Positions 15,156 to 26,115 of a stretch of DNA of 64,000 bases are shown one piece after another. Each line of letters starts with the position of its first letter. The stretch's first letter is position 1. The notes beneath the pieces were generated by a model that saw nothing but the letters and a program-made list of their open reading frames with translations, ran no database searches and was not told the origin of the DNA. The position numbers and the translations under genes are program-made. This DNA comes from Symbiodinium natans (lineage: Eukaryota; Sar; Dinophyceae; Suessiales; Symbiodiniaceae), in contig CAJNDS010000002.1 of assembly GCA_905221605.1 (NCBI GenBank), positions 1,291,438 to 1,355,437 on the forward strand, written 5' to 3'.

Positions 15156-15254
15156 TGGGATTTCCCCCCTTATGCTAACAGTCCTTAAAAGGGACGATAA
15201 TCGGGCATACGAGTATGCCTACTAAGGCCTGTTAGTATAAGGGGGGACATCCCA
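15156..15254. mobile_element. Hairpin (MITE-like) element, copy 1
   Basis: A 99-bp near-perfect inverted repeat. The left end reads TGGGATTTCCCCCCTTATGC and the right end is the reverse complement of TGGGATGTCCCCCCTTATAC. It shares the ACTAACAGTCCTTA-type inner arm with copies at 22.9, 31.7 and 33.4 kb. It has no coding capacity and sits in an intron of the TPR-like gene. Confidence 0.8.
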
Positions 15255-15259
15255 AGCCC

Positions 15260-15530
15260 ACCGGTCTGCTGCAGGGAGGTTTCTGTGTTTTTTTTCTTCG
15301 GTGAAGCTGAGGCCAATGCCAGGCCACAGCCTGAACAGGCAGCTTCCAGGCCCAGTTTCTCAGGGGAACCCACAAACCCTAAACCCTAGACCCTAAACCC
15401 TAAACCCTAAACCAGCCAAGCAAGGCTGCATCTGCGGCCTGCGTACCGCGCGTTGCTCTCTAAGAGGACCTTGTCCAAGTCTTCAATGGCCTTGGAGAAG
15501 AAGCTCTTGCAAGCTTGGGCCACGGAGAAC
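15260..15530 (-). CDS. TPR-like protein exons around a telomeric-repeat intron
   Basis: Exon 15530-15413 (acceptor AG/G) encodes 39 residues including SKAIEDLDKVLLESNARY and ends in phase 0. Exon 15358 to about 15263 continues with KLGLEAACSGCGLALA. Joined, they read like a tetratricopeptide repeat: an A..D....L helix, then a second helix with the G..EA pattern. The intron between (15412-15359, 54 nt) is mostly TTTAGGG copies. The next intron starts at the edge of a hairpin element at 15156-15254. Function beyond protein binding cannot be said. Confidence 0.55.
15359..15412 (-). repeat. Intron made mostly of TTTAGGG repeats (54 nt)
   Basis: On the sense strand the intron begins GTTTAGGG, continues with about five repeat copies, and ends with a short non-repeat tail to CCTGAG. 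Both flanking exons are in phase 0 and together give a TPR-like sequence. Confidence 0.65.
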
Positions 15531-15739
15531 CTAAACCGAAGCTAGTAGCTCGCCTGGTGGACCATGTCAATCAACTCAAAGTCTTCCGGCCTAAGGCGAA
15601 CTTAGCTGAGCGCACGGAATTTAAGGCCCCTGGGTCAAAGCTTAAGGCTTCGTCGCAGGCTCAAGAGTCCCACTCAGGATTTAGCTAAGGGCATAGGGAT
15701 TAGTGAAATATACTCAATGCGCCTGAATGGAGTGTCAAT

Positions 15740-16162
15740 TCAGGCAGACCTCGAAAGCACCAAGGCAATGCCAAGCGGCTCGTCCTGTCGGGCGCTAAAC
15801 CTTGATGTCGCACAGACGGCACCAGCAACACGACGCAAATGTAAGGAATGGAGTTTATTGTCATGTGTGCACTTGCTTGCAGGGGGCCTGACAACCGCAG
15901 TAGCACAATACAAGCCTATGCCACGAACGAAATCCAGGTCTTCGGCCGAGGTAAAAAGAAGGTGTGGAACCGTTGCGCGCAGAACAATGCCGCAGCCTCG
16001 TTCCGCACCAGCCACAGCATCCGAAATGAGCTGGTTATCAAGCTCCACCCGAAAGCACCCAGGCCCGGACGCTAGAATCTCGCAAGCCATCAACCAGTAG
16101 GAACATGGCTGCCGGCCGATCCTCCATTCATCACATCGCTCATGTTGAAAAGATCGAGTCAA
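15740..16162 (-). CDS. Unrecognised coding-like exon
   Basis: A minus-strand reading of up to 140 residues has balanced composition with FRVELDNQLISDAVAGAE and TSAEDLDFVRGIGL. The surrounding sequence gives no family match I can name. It lies upstream of the TPR-like exons and could belong to the same gene or a separate one. Confidence 0.4.
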   Translation of the reverse strand: MTRSFQHERCDEWRIGRQPCSYWLMACEILASGPGCFRVELDNQLISDAVAGAERGCGIVLRATVPHLLFTSAEDLDFVRGIGLYCATAVVRPPASKCTHDNKLHSLHLRRVAGAVCATSRFSARQDEPLGIALVLSRSA

Positions 16163-16169
16163 ACCGAGC

Positions 16170-17460
16170 CGGGCTCACCATGAAAAGAAGAGGCTGCTTG
16201 AGAAGATGGCAAGTCCGATGCAGCTCTGGCCTTCGCGACGGAATGAGGCAAGCAAAGGTGCAAAAGCATTTTAACGGATTAGCCGCCTACGAACTGATTG
16301 TCAGAAAGTTCTCTCAACACACACAGTCGCCCAGTGGTAGGCACGGGACAGCATCACTGCCATGGTGTCTTTTCGACCACCTGCAGCCGGCAAGCACGCG
16401 GAACCTCGGCCGCAAAAGCCCCTTGCCGTTCGGTTTCTTTGGTTTAGGGTTTGTAGGGCTGGTAGTGCTGATGGGGCTTGTATGGATTCTCGGCGGTTTA
16501 GCGGGCGTATACTGTAGGGATTACAGGGCTTACAGGTTTTACAGGGCTTTTGGCGTTTGTAAGCTTTGTACAGTTCATAGGGTTTTTAGAGTCTAGGGAC
16601 GTGCCAGTGCGTCAACCGTGTCCATTCATAGCAACTGCAAAAGTCGGAGGCTCAGGCCGTTCGAAATGTGGACTGGCTGAGTCTCTGGATGATGCCTTAG
16701 AGCGGAGCTACGTGTCAAATTCCCAATCCCAATTCAAGCAACGCTCTGCCATGCTCTGCTTCTGCGTTTCAAATTATGTTTTGAGCAGCTCACGGCGTTC
16801 CCGTCTGGACCCACCTCAGACGACATGATCCAAAGTTGATCCGAAGCGGCGCGAACACTCTCCTGTACGTACCACAATAAACAGGAGGCATCTGCGAAGA
16901 TTAAGCATTTTCGCTCCTTCGTGACTCCTGCATCTTCTTCGCCTGGAAGTGTGCTAGCAACTGCCTCTAGGCATCCTCGCTGTCAAAGGTCCTTGTCCTA
17001 CAGGCGCTTGTCGCCAGTGCTGCGCGATCTGGAGCACACGCCAAGCATGGACGCAAAGCAACGGCTCGGCATGCTCAGGGATCAGACCATGGAATGAGCT
17101 TCGAGAAAGGCTGCAACTCACTGTATCTTCATCAGCTCCACCAGTTTATGCCTGGTCAAAATGAGAGAGTTGCATGAGTACAGCATGTGGAACACGCCTG
17201 GAAGCGGCAGGCCTTTGGACGTCCTCGGAAAAGTCGGCTTGCACTGTTGCACAACGAACTGCTTAGCGAGGCCGCTCGCTGGCCAGACTAGCAAACGCCG
17301 TAAGTGTGTTTAACGGACTGCTTTCTGGGCAGATCTTGAATGCATCAAGAGCTGGTTGGATCATTTGGGATCCAAGCTTCTTGCCCGCAGCCTTTCCAAG
17401 AGACCTCGGTGCGTATGCTCAGTCAAAAAACGGAGGTCTGCCATCCCCAAGTCATGTCTA
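16170..17460. other. Region without a supported gene
   Basis: No exon can be supported. A degenerate telomere-like, G- and T-rich stretch lies at 16440-16590. The open frames on the + strand here do not look like protein. Confidence 0.4.
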
Positions 17461-17464
17461 AGCA

Positions 17465-18105
17465 TCACATGCGGACACATGCGGTATGGCCAGGCTGCCT
17501 GGAACGATCAGCCGCAGGGATGGGGCCACTCCACTGTGGCGCCGGCGCCATTGGGGCCATTGGGGCCATCTGACCAGCGCGTTTCCCACCATTTTTGCCA
17601 GCACTTTTGCCACCTTTGCCGGCTTCCACCACGGGCTCTCTGAAACGCAGAGAGCCTTGCCGAAGCAACTCCTTCTGCGCAGCCACACAGAGTGCATCAG
17701 ACAGGCATGCGAAACGCAAGGACTTCCAAATACTTCCAAGCATGGCGTCCTGCAGCAACGACACGAGTTCTTTGTCCTTCACGCCGCCGTCCCTCGCAAA
17801 GGCTACCCCGCCGTCAGTGGAAATCCTTGACTTGAAGAGAGCTGGCACTCACGCATGGCACCCGCAACACACTTCAATCAAGAGTACGGAGTCTGTGCGA
17901 CCGTTAAATGCCGGGTCAAGCCTCTGTTCGGCACACTCGAACAAAGCATCCTGACATCTTCCAACATCTCAGAAGCTGAAAAACATGAAATATGCCAGTG
18001 TAAGTTGCACATACAGAAAGCTTGCAATGTCCATGTCCTCGATTCTACTTCGCAACAGCAGGAGCAAGTGAGCAGTGTCCTGGGCGCGTGTGTCTTGCGA
18101 AGTGC
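17465..18105 (-). CDS. Helical protein of unknown function, three exons
   Basis: Acceptor AG/G near 18080 opens an exon with DTAHLLLLLRSRIEDMDIAS. A second AG/G acceptor near 17955 opens DALFECAEQRLDPAFNGRTD. A third exon to about 17465 carries GGVKDKELVSLLQDAML and a Gly-Lys-rich tail. The helical layout recalls FASTK or RAP-type RNA-binding repeats, but this is only a resemblance. The introns would be about 45-65 nt. Confidence 0.45.
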
Positions 18106-18639
18106 TTCAAATAAACTACAGTTTACATGTTGTTCTACTCTACATTGTTTTGTGCCGTGCGCAGTCTGGAGACGAAGTGACTCAGAGGCAAGCTTGACAC
18201 AACATGCAGAACACGAACACAAAATAACACCAAGCTTCTGGAAGCACCGGCCCGATCGGGATCCAATCTGCGATGATGACGCAATTTCCTTCCTCTGGGC
18301 TACGTCTCAGAAGGACATGTGGGCATTTCCCTAAATAGGGGTACCCCTTTTTTACCTCAAATAGAGCCCCTGAAACGACCCCTTACAACAGCACATATGG
18401 CATTCACGAACGTTCCTCGGCATCCATTCGGATCGTGGAATTCGCAAAAGGCTTGAGCAAGGCCAGTAGCGGCGGCATGTTTGTAAGTTGCCTCACAGGG
18501 CTTCTGATTGGGAGGGGCATGGCCTAAATGTTTCAAAAAGCCATGTGCCTGCATCGTGCAGGTCTCCACCCTTCCTCTTGCATTCGATCGAGGAACGCGA
18601 ACAGCGGCGAAGGAAAAACCTGGACGCTCGATCAACATG

Positions 18640-19490
18640 CGCCGATGCTGGGAAGGAAGATGCTCACTACGATTTGAAATTCCTCTCTGCCCATGTGGGA
18701 CGTGGTGCTTGCAGCCATGACGCAAACGAGTTTTTGCAACAGTTCAAGGAGCTTCTGTGGATGGCACCGCGAGCCTCCTGAAGGAATTCTTTGGCCGCCC
18801 CGCCCCCCCCCCCCCCCCCCCCCCCCTCTCCCACAGAAGCATCCCGGCAGCATCCTCATCCACCCAAAGATGCCGCTTCTCTTGGTGCACCGCCACATGT
18901 GGCAAGGCAGTTGCGAGGCCCAAGAGCACGGCGCCCCATTGCCACTCCTGGAAAGCCGTCTGATCCACCAATACGAACCAAAAGAGCAACGCATCTGTGG
19001 CTCGTCTGGCAAGGCGCCTGCGGCCCCCAGTCACGGATGGCTGTGTGACTTCGCTTCCTGGAGGATGGTCCGAGTGCATCCTCGACAACTCCAGCTTCTA
19101 TGCATAGGGGACAAATAAAAGGAGAAACAAGCCTTGGAAGATGCCAGGACGGCGAAAAAACGAGCACTTGAAGTGCAAAATCGGTCCTCATCAAGGGGCT
19201 CGGGGCCTCCCAAGCCCAAGGCTCCCAGAGCATCGGTTTGCAGCAAGCTGCGCAGCTGCTCGGAAGCATCGTAAACCTCGAACAGTAGCTGAACATGCAG
19301 CTGAACCCTCAACCCTAAACATCCCTGAACCCCATACCTTAAACCCCAAACCCAAACCCTCAAACCCTAAACCCATTTTTCGGATGCCCTGCCTGTCTCA
19401 TGATGGCAGGGTGAAGGCCCTCGGATGTGATAAAGCTGTTCGCGGAGTTCAGGCCAACGGTCTCCACGAGGCGGGCATACTCCTCAACTG
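18640..19490 (-). CDS. Unknown protein containing a telomeric-repeat intron
   Basis: Exon 19482-19373 encodes EYARLVETVGLNSANSFITS and a Gly-His-Pro-rich continuation, ending in phase 2. After a 65-nt intron of degenerate TTTAGGG copies, the exon from 19307 continues with VQLHVQLLFEVYDASEQLRS. A further exon around 19050-18830 includes ATDALLFWFVLVDQTAFQEW, possibly a membrane segment, then VHQEKRHLWVDEDAAGMLL and a poly-C tract on + at 18800-18826. Around 18780-18640 another helical stretch (KLLELLQKLVCVMAA) may follow. No family was recognised. Confidence 0.5.
19308..19372 (-). repeat. Intron made entirely of telomere-like repeats (65 nt)
   Basis: On the sense strand it runs from GTTTAGGG to GGTTGAG with nothing but TTTAGGG variants (TTTGAGG, TTTGGG, TTCAGGG). 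The donor follows AATGG, and the acceptor is AG/G. The 110-nt upstream exon ends with two bases that, with the acceptor G, complete a Gly codon, giving continuous protein across the join. Confidence 0.75.
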
Positions 19491-19499
19491 CTTAATGGT

Positions 19500-20555
19500 T
19501 AAAGGGTCCGGGGGCCAGGATTCAGGGTTTAGGGAGTGCTTACAGCGCTTAGAGGCCCCATGGAATACTGTAGAACAGGAATGAATCGCAAACACGATCC
19601 TTCCGGCTCTTCTTAAGCTGCGCCATCTCTAGAATTCCAGGAGCATCCGCAAATATCCGCAAAACCCAACGATGCCCAAAACAAGAGTTTCCATCCCCGC
19701 GCCAGGTCTCCTGATGCACCAGACCCAGCAGAAACTGGTCCTGCAGAAGGCCAAAGGTTCAAGTTGCTGTGGTACAGCGTGGTTCACGCAGAAAGCAACT
19801 CAGCCGGTCCGAATGCTTGTGCGAACCTGGGCTGGCTCGACATCCCACACGCCGACGTCAGCATATTAGATGCAACACCAAGTCGCCCTGATACTTCTGT
19901 GAGATTGACCATGGCAGATAGCCCGCGGATCTCTCAAAACGGAAAGGCTCGTCAAAGGACATGGCAGCACCTCAGCATCTTCTTGCAAGCCTTCCTGCGA
20001 TGTCTTGTGCGCCATAGGCGTGGACTAAGCCTGGCGCAGAGAGTGGCCATTGCATCGCCCAGTCCAAAAAACCAATGTCCCATCAGCAAAGCCAGGCTCA
20101 CCTGTACAACAAGGCAATGGGAAAGTTGTCTGATCATGTCAAGCAATGTGATCCCGGGGTTGGAATCAGCGGTCTGTAGTTTCAGAACGTACCCGAAGAT
20201 GCTGTGTTCGGGTACGTGCGTGCGTGGGTGTGTGGATGAGTGGGTGGGCAGAATTGGGGCATTGCGCAATGCAAGCTGCGCACATGTCCGTCATCCAGTG
20301 TTGAGAGTGCTCACTTTCCCGCTTCATGCCTCTGGGTCACATGAGGATCCAAAGGGAGGCGTGCCAAGATTCGACCAAGGCTTGTGAGGTTCTGCTCGTC
20401 ATCCAGTGCCCTAGCCATGGGCGGGATTCAAGGCTTCTGACTGGCTCAGGGGGCACCCCTGAACGTGCTGCCTCACCAGCGTCAGCTCTGATATGGCATG
20501 GGTCACCTGGGCAGGATTCCTTGTCAGCTCAAGCTCTGATCTAAGACAACCTCAC
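19500..20555. other. Region with weak coding signals only
   Basis: A short minus-strand open stretch near 19965-19865 starts MSFDEPFRFERSAGYLPW and may be an exon. Otherwise I see no gene. Long open frames on both strands at 19760-20390 are not convincing. Confidence 0.35.
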
Positions 20556-20559
20556 AAAG

Positions 20560-21486
20560 GCTCTCTTGTTTTTGAGTTGTTGGCGGCGCTTTCGGATGGT
20601 GGATCTGGGCATTGGAAGAGCACGGTCATGATGTCACCCAATTCCAGTGATTTCACCAGGAGCGCAGCCCCCACCTTCAGCTTCAGACTTCCATCACTAC
20701 ACAGTTCCGATGGGGGAACACCTGGAACAAAGTTGAAAAGGGCTGCTGTTGACCATCGTACACCATCGTGCAGCGCACGGCTGAGCCGCCAAGGGCATCC
20801 TCGTCAGCTCAGGCGGAACTTCATCCTGCACAGGTCGGTAGTAAGCCCGAAACCCCGGAATCTCTAAACCCTTTTTAAGCACGGACTCAGGCTGCCGGCA
20901 ACACCTGAAAGCAGGGCCTGCTTGCCTTTAACAAGGGTCGCATCAACAGAATCTCTAAACCCTAAACCCTGAACCCTAAACCCTAAGCCCTAAGCCCTAA
21001 ACCCATTTCGTTCACGTCTGGGCCCCACTCCGAATGTCCGCATGGCAGAGCCCTCTCGCCTGCAAAGCCTCGCAGCGCTGCTCAGTGCAAAGTCTGAAGC
21101 AAAGCCCGGGTCGAGTTCGGCCCGCACGACCCTGCAAAGCAGAGGCGAGCTCTCAAGGGGGTCTTCCCAAGGAGCTCCACTTAGTATGAGATCATCCGAG
21201 TCAGGTGTGCCCCCCAGTTCTGGAACTTTGGGTTTTTGAGGCCCGCAGCTCATCCGAAGGCTTTAGGGCTTCGAGCGGGCACGACATTGGGCTAAACCTG
21301 GTTTGCTCCTATGCCTTCCGCTGCTCCAGGTTGTGGCGGCCAGTGAACACTACGTCCGAGTACCTCGCTTTGTCAAGGATACTGAGGACCGGGACAGCAG
21401 TTGTTGCCGAAAACCGGGTCTCAAGCGAGAGCTTTGTGGTCTCGGAGAAAAAGGTTATCTTGACCTGGGCTTGGCAGAACGCAGAC
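20560..21486 (-). CDS. Unknown multi-exon protein containing a telomeric-repeat intron
   Basis: Exon 21486-21315 (acceptor AG/G, donor GC) encodes VKITFFSETTKLSLETRF and continues with SILDKARYSDVVFTGRHNLE. An exon ending at 21003 encodes TPDSDDLILSGAPWEDPLES and an Arg-rich end. It joins across a 48-nt telomeric intron to an exon from 20954 with DSVDATLVKGKQALLSG. Later exons at about 20840 and 20735-20560 include SDGSLKLKVGAALLVKSLEL. The pieces look strongly coding but I recognise no family. Whether the first exon belongs to this gene or to the helicase upstream is unresolved. Confidence 0.5.
20955..21002 (-). repeat. Intron made only of TTTAGGG repeats (48 nt)
   Basis: The sense strand is seven repeat units in register, from GTTTAGGG to GTTTAG, with two CTTAGGG and one TTCAGGG variant. 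The GT donor and AG acceptor are both parts of the repeat. The upstream exon ends in phase 2 and the downstream exon begins with one base that completes a Gly codon, followed by an open coding frame. Confidence 0.75.
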
Positions 21487-21633
21487 CTGCAAGAGCCACT
21501 TGACGCTTATCAGACTGAGGACGGAGCCTTGCAAGAGTCTATGACCTGGGTATGTGGGGTCAACTAACTGTGGATAGCTACATTGCGCATACATCGCACA
21601 GCAGCCGCCAATCAAGGGGCATGCGCAAGTCAC

Positions 21634-22710
21634 ATCATCAATTGTGATGGAGGACTCCGCAATATTGGTGGCCAGAATCACCTGCAAACGTGATTAGGGC
21701 TTTTGCTTTGCTTCAGCATGCAGGTAGGAACTGCTGAAGGTGATGAATGGTAACACGACAAGCAGCGTTTGGTCGAGCGGAAGCGTGCACCAGAGTTGAT
21801 AAGCAAAGTCAGCACATGCCATATCTGCAGGTATGTTTTGCAGCGAAACAAGCTTGGAAAACCAGATTCATTATCGTAGAGTGACACAGTTTGGCCACTT
21901 CTGTGCATGCGGTTCACTTAACACGCTCAGCGGCATGCTACAAACAGATCGCAACAAAGACCGTGAACAGTGAGAGGCGGAGAGAGCAAAAGGCATCGAG
22001 AAAGAAGGTAGAGGGCAAGTGGAAAAACTGCCTCCAACCAATGCCAGGGGTGGCATTCACAGTTCTGGCAATTGCGGAAGAAAACGGCTTAACCGCACAA
22101 AAGGTAGACTTGCGCTCTGCATTTCATCAAGTATCATCAGAGAAGCTTGCGGCAACCCGTGCAGTTGCACGTTCTTGTTTCGGTAGTCGGACACCGAAGT
22201 GGAAACGAACCGTGTCGTCCTAAAATAGATCTGCTATAACTTCATAAAACAGTAATCCATTCAAACACTGCCTCGACACAAAAAAGCCATAGTAAGACAA
22301 ACTAACAGATATCGTGAATTTCAAGGGCCCCTTGGCTTCCGCCTTGGCAAGCCCGGCCGGCGCTGGACTGAAGGCTTCCATCTGCGCTTCCTTGGGCACC
22401 TTGAGCGCCACCAGCCCCGTGCATCTTGCAACCGCAACTGGTTCTGGGTTCAGATCGAGGGTTTAGGGTTTAGGGGGTTTAGAGGGTTTATAGGGTTTAG
22501 GGGGTTTATAGGGTTTATAGGGTTTATAGGGTTTATAGGGTTTATGGGGTTTACGGGGTTTACGGGGTTTACGGGGTTTAGAGGGTTTAGAGGGCTTAGG
22601 ACTTCGGCCTGCGAGTGGAGCATGATCACCTTGCAGGACTTGCTGAGGACCGCATCCGCCTAAGCGATGCTGAGCCCAAATCTGCCAAACCCGGCTTTCA
22701 TGTACAATAC

Positions 22711-22743
<33 letters not shown>

Positions 22744-24481
22744 AAGCGGCAATCATACATACACAAATATATCATATATGAATGTATATGTATGTTGTTG
22801 CATAGTACTTGTGCCGAGACCCTTGCCTCCATGAGTTTGCTCAAGACGGTCATGATACTCCAGGTGGGCAAAAACACCAGGACCTTGAATTTCATTCACG
22901 ACAGGCATCATCCCACATGCCCTGGGATATTCCCCCTTGTACTAACAGTCCTTAATCGGGATTATCGTACCCCCTATTATTATCTCTATTAGGGACTGCT
23001 CGTAGAAGGGGGAACATCCCAACACATGACCCAAACCCTCCCAAACCCAGACCCCCGAAGGACCAAGGCTGAAGCCGAACCCGTCTCAGCAGAAACCGTG
23101 CCCTCGGTGATCAGAGTCGACAGCAGGTCCTACAGCTCGGCTGCACTGTTAGGGTATCGGGTTTCGGGTTTCGGGTTTAGGGTTTAGGGTTTAGGGTTTA
23201 GGGTTTAGGGCTTAGGGCGGCTTAAGGGCGCGTGTCAAGCAGATGTGTGGTATCTGCAACCGCTCTCCCGAGTCAGCTCCAAAGGGATCTTCTGCTCAGG
23301 CATGTCCTTCAGCGCCTGGCGGAATCCAAAAACAACATGAGCACCAAAAGCCTCAGAAGAGACACGCCAGCCACGCATATACACGCAAGCCCTCGACTCC
23401 ACATCCCACAAATGCACTAGATCAAGTTATGAGGAAAACTTGGTCCGCATGCACAAAAGCGGCAGATCAGCCTGGACAGTGGAGGGCGAATAAACCCGCT
23501 CATTGCAGACGTTCATCGACTTGGAAGGGTCCTTCTTCTCCTTGTTCCTCGATCAGTGATCTGGGCATCAAAACAACTTTGGGGGCATTAATCTTCCATA
23601 ATCATTCTAAATACTTTGTGAATAACGAGAATAGAGTTCCACGCTCAAAAAAGTTAAGAACAATCTATATATGGACATTGAGGCCAGGTCGGCGCCGATG
23701 GCTTCCACCTGCGCTTCAGCTTTGGGACCGGTGTGCATTCACCTACTCATCCTGCGTGTCTGTTGCTAAGAGATCACAAGAAAAAGAATCTGCATCAAGC
23801 TGCAGCGCACCCCATCTTTTCGACGATGTCCTCGAGGTACAGGACCTTGACCTCGAGCTCTTAGCCCGCGAATGCACGGTTCCATGCCTGCAGCATATAC
23901 TCGACAAAGCACATCGTAGTTGTGCCCATCGATGGAGATGACCTGGGAGAGCGATTAGTACTGCACCGAGTGGCCACGTCACGCTTCAGGCCGCCGGGCA
24001 GCGCCCCTCTCAGCCCACTGCTGGCGGTGGCTCTACAGGGCCGGTCGGCCTTGCCGGACATCCCAGAGACAGATGGTACGCGTGAACCGAGCCTCGCCTC
24101 TGGCTCATGAACTCTTGGAACTTGCGGGCATCAATGGTCGCCTTCAGAAAATGCAAAAACTTGTTTATGCATCTGGCGCCAGCTCTCCTCGCTGCACTTT
24201 GTATGTGCTCAGGCCGCGGCAGACATCAACACCACCTGCATAAACAGTGCCAGCGCGGCATGTTGCACAAAGACTTTTTCTCAGCGCGTGTGCAAGGGCT
24301 GGCTCGGACCTTCAAGTCCGGGTGAACTGACGCAGCTGAGCGGAGCAAGCCCAGCAGAACATCCTAAAGCAGGAAGCCATCGGCTGAATAATCACCAGCT
24401 TTAAACAGAAAGAAACCTGATAGTATACTGCGTCCTTGGCAAGCAAAAACGGCTATGTCACTTTATGGGTGTGAGTGTAGA

Positions 24482-24516
<35 letters not shown>

Positions 24517-25499
24517 TTATTTATTTGTTTATTCATTTGTAATTTTTAAAGATAGATCGGCTTGCGACATGCTTGGAGAGAAGGCGGGAACTGTAAGTGC
24601 GCTGCATTGTCCAAGTCCCGCTCGTGAACCTCATGAGTAGCCGTCTTCCTCTAGCCGCTTGTAGCAACATGTCTGGCCGCCAGCATGAGGGCCACACCTC
24701 GTCCACGATGACGTGGGATATTCCACACAGTCCCCGGAAGTGGAGCCGCTTCAGGAGCAGACCAGATCTCGGAGCAGCAAGGGCTAACACAATGCAAACA
24801 CATGAGGTTCGAAATTGGCAAGCTGGCTCTGTGTTTGGCCCTCAGCCGCTTGCGTCATGTAACAAATGCCTCCAGGCCGTTGCGGCCAGACCTGGTCACC
24901 AGATGCACTCCGGACGGCAGAGACCACACACACAGATCCACAGAGTCTCTGAAGCATGGGAAGCGCCCCCAAGGGCGACGCAGCATCAAAGCGTATCGCA
25001 TAGCCCACCGAGGCGCCGAGTGGCTCCCCACGCTCAGCTGCGACGCGCCTTGCAACCTGTGCCCAAGGACCGAACTGCCCAAAGGGCGGGAACCCGAGAA
25101 TCCGATGAAAACCTGAAGAGCGACCTCGAACAAGTTTGCGCATGCTTAGGATTCTCATTCAGCACGTTGCAGCACAGGGGCCGTCATGGCCGCAAGGCGG
25201 CGAGGCTGCGTAACAATGATCGTCTTGGGGCCGCCCCCATCCTCCGCAGCGAGGAAGACAGACAGCAGCCCGAAAACAAGCCCAGGGCGCACCTCGAAGT
25301 CCAGAATGTATTGTGGAACCTGCGTGGTCTTGCCAGAACCCGTGGAGCCTTGGATGATGCTCACCTGACATCGTGCCCACGAGCGGAGCGAACGCCAGGT
25401 AGCCATCACGCATCCCCTACCTGGTTCTGAGCCACCGTGTCCACAATCTCCTTCGAAAAGGCATGCCGCAAAGGAAGCACAGGAAGGGTTGTCCCAGGA
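21634..25499 (-). CDS. DEAH-box RNA helicase, many very small exons
   Basis: Exons found by motif and frame: 25499-25421, 25364-25293 (Walker A GSTGSGKTTQ), 25241-25182 (TQPRRLAAMT), 25056-24985, 24891-24854, 24767-24698 (HVIVDE), 24629-24606 (24 nt, completing DEVHERD), 24363-24310, 24235-24221 (15 nt, VVLMS), 24141-24088 (ATIDARKF, completing SAT), 23942-23913, about 23857-23811 (VLYLEDIVEKMG), about 23530-23470 (NERVYSPSTVQ), 23129-23063, 22883-22821 (VLVFLPTW) and 21681-21634 (ATNIAESSITIDD). Donors are GT and GC. The protein should unwind RNA or RNP using ATP. The QRxGRxGR motif and the C-terminal domains were not found downstream, so the gene is either truncated here or has exons I missed. 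One intron holds a telomeric array (23160-23215), another a hairpin element. Confidence 0.8.
22043..22170 (+). mobile_element. Possible degenerate Ty1/copia reverse transcriptase fragment
   Basis: The + strand reads FTVLAIAEENGLTAQKVDLR and continues SAFHQV. This resembles the conserved start of the copia-type reverse transcriptase domain (LLALA..NGW...QLDVKTAF). It is a short piece without flanking LTRs that I can see and lies opposite the helicase gene, probably in an intron. Confidence 0.3.
22455..22590. repeat. Telomere-derived array with GGGTTTATA and GGGGTTTAC variants
   Basis: The tract starts as TTTAGGG copies and drifts into 9-mer units such as GGGTTTATA and GGGGTTTAC. It lies in a helicase intron. 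Confidence 0.75.
22700..22742. repeat. CATA and TA microsatellite
   Basis: CATA copies followed by TA repeats within a helicase intron. A similar TA run lies at 24484-24513 in another intron of the same gene. Confidence 0.85.
22923..23021. mobile_element. Hairpin (MITE-like) element, copy 2
   Basis: A 99-bp inverted repeat with ends TGGGATATTCCCCCTTGTAC and the complement of TGGGATGTTCCCCCTTCTAC. It lies within the helicase intron between exons ending at 23063 and starting at 22883. Confidence 0.8.
23160..23215. repeat. Telomeric array in a helicase intron
   Basis: TTTAGGG copies on the + strand, C-rich on the sense strand. The array ends about 30 nt before the AG/GAC acceptor of the helicase exon that starts at 23129. 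Confidence 0.85.
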
Positions 25500-25829
25500 C
25501 TTCAACAGTCAACTCGCTTGAGGCTTTCAGGTGCTTTCGGTCTTGGCGTTCAACAGCCAGGTAGTTTTGCAGCACGTGGAGCCTGGAAACGCGCAGCGAT
25601 CGGCAGAGCAGCGCTTGCCTGCCACACAACAGCTGCAAGACGCAGCGACTTCAGCTGCAACTGTGTTGGGCCATTACTGGTAGGCCTCATCTAAGCTCTC
25701 TCCGGCGCTTCGTTCTTGCCCTTTTCTTTTGCCCAGCTGATATAGCTAGAAACAACAGCTCCAAGCCCACATTTTAGCATGATACTGCACATGTACTACA
25801 GACTTCTAGTATACTCTACATCCAATCTT

Positions 25830-26115
25830 CTTGTCTGGCGGGGTATGGGTGTAGGTTCACCCACGTCACAGAGGGCAATCCAGAAGGGCCTGCCAGAGGG
25901 CTCAGATTTAACGAAAAGCAGCTTCCCCGCAATAGATTTGTCAGTCTGCTCGTGTCATGCTGGGCCTTGAGCTGCACAAGATATGCTTCTGACTCTACAT
26001 CAGCCCTCGCCCGCCCTTGGGAAAGCTGTTCGGTGACTCCCTGACGTTTCAAGGTTTCACGCGTGGGGATTGCCACCGTCGTCTGCAAAATATGGCTGTG
26101 GAGAGCCAAGGGTGC
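25830..26115 (-). CDS. Coding-like exon upstream of the helicase
   Basis: The minus strand encodes TVAIPTRETLKRQGVTEQLS followed by ARADVESEAYLVQLKAQHD, clearly protein-like. It precedes the helicase core in transcription order and may be its N-terminal extension. The exons joining it to 25499 were not resolved. Confidence 0.45.

Noticed and set aside
21315-21486. C-terminal part of the DEAH helicase
   Set aside because: The sequence has none of the helicase C-terminal motifs, so it is assigned to an unknown gene.
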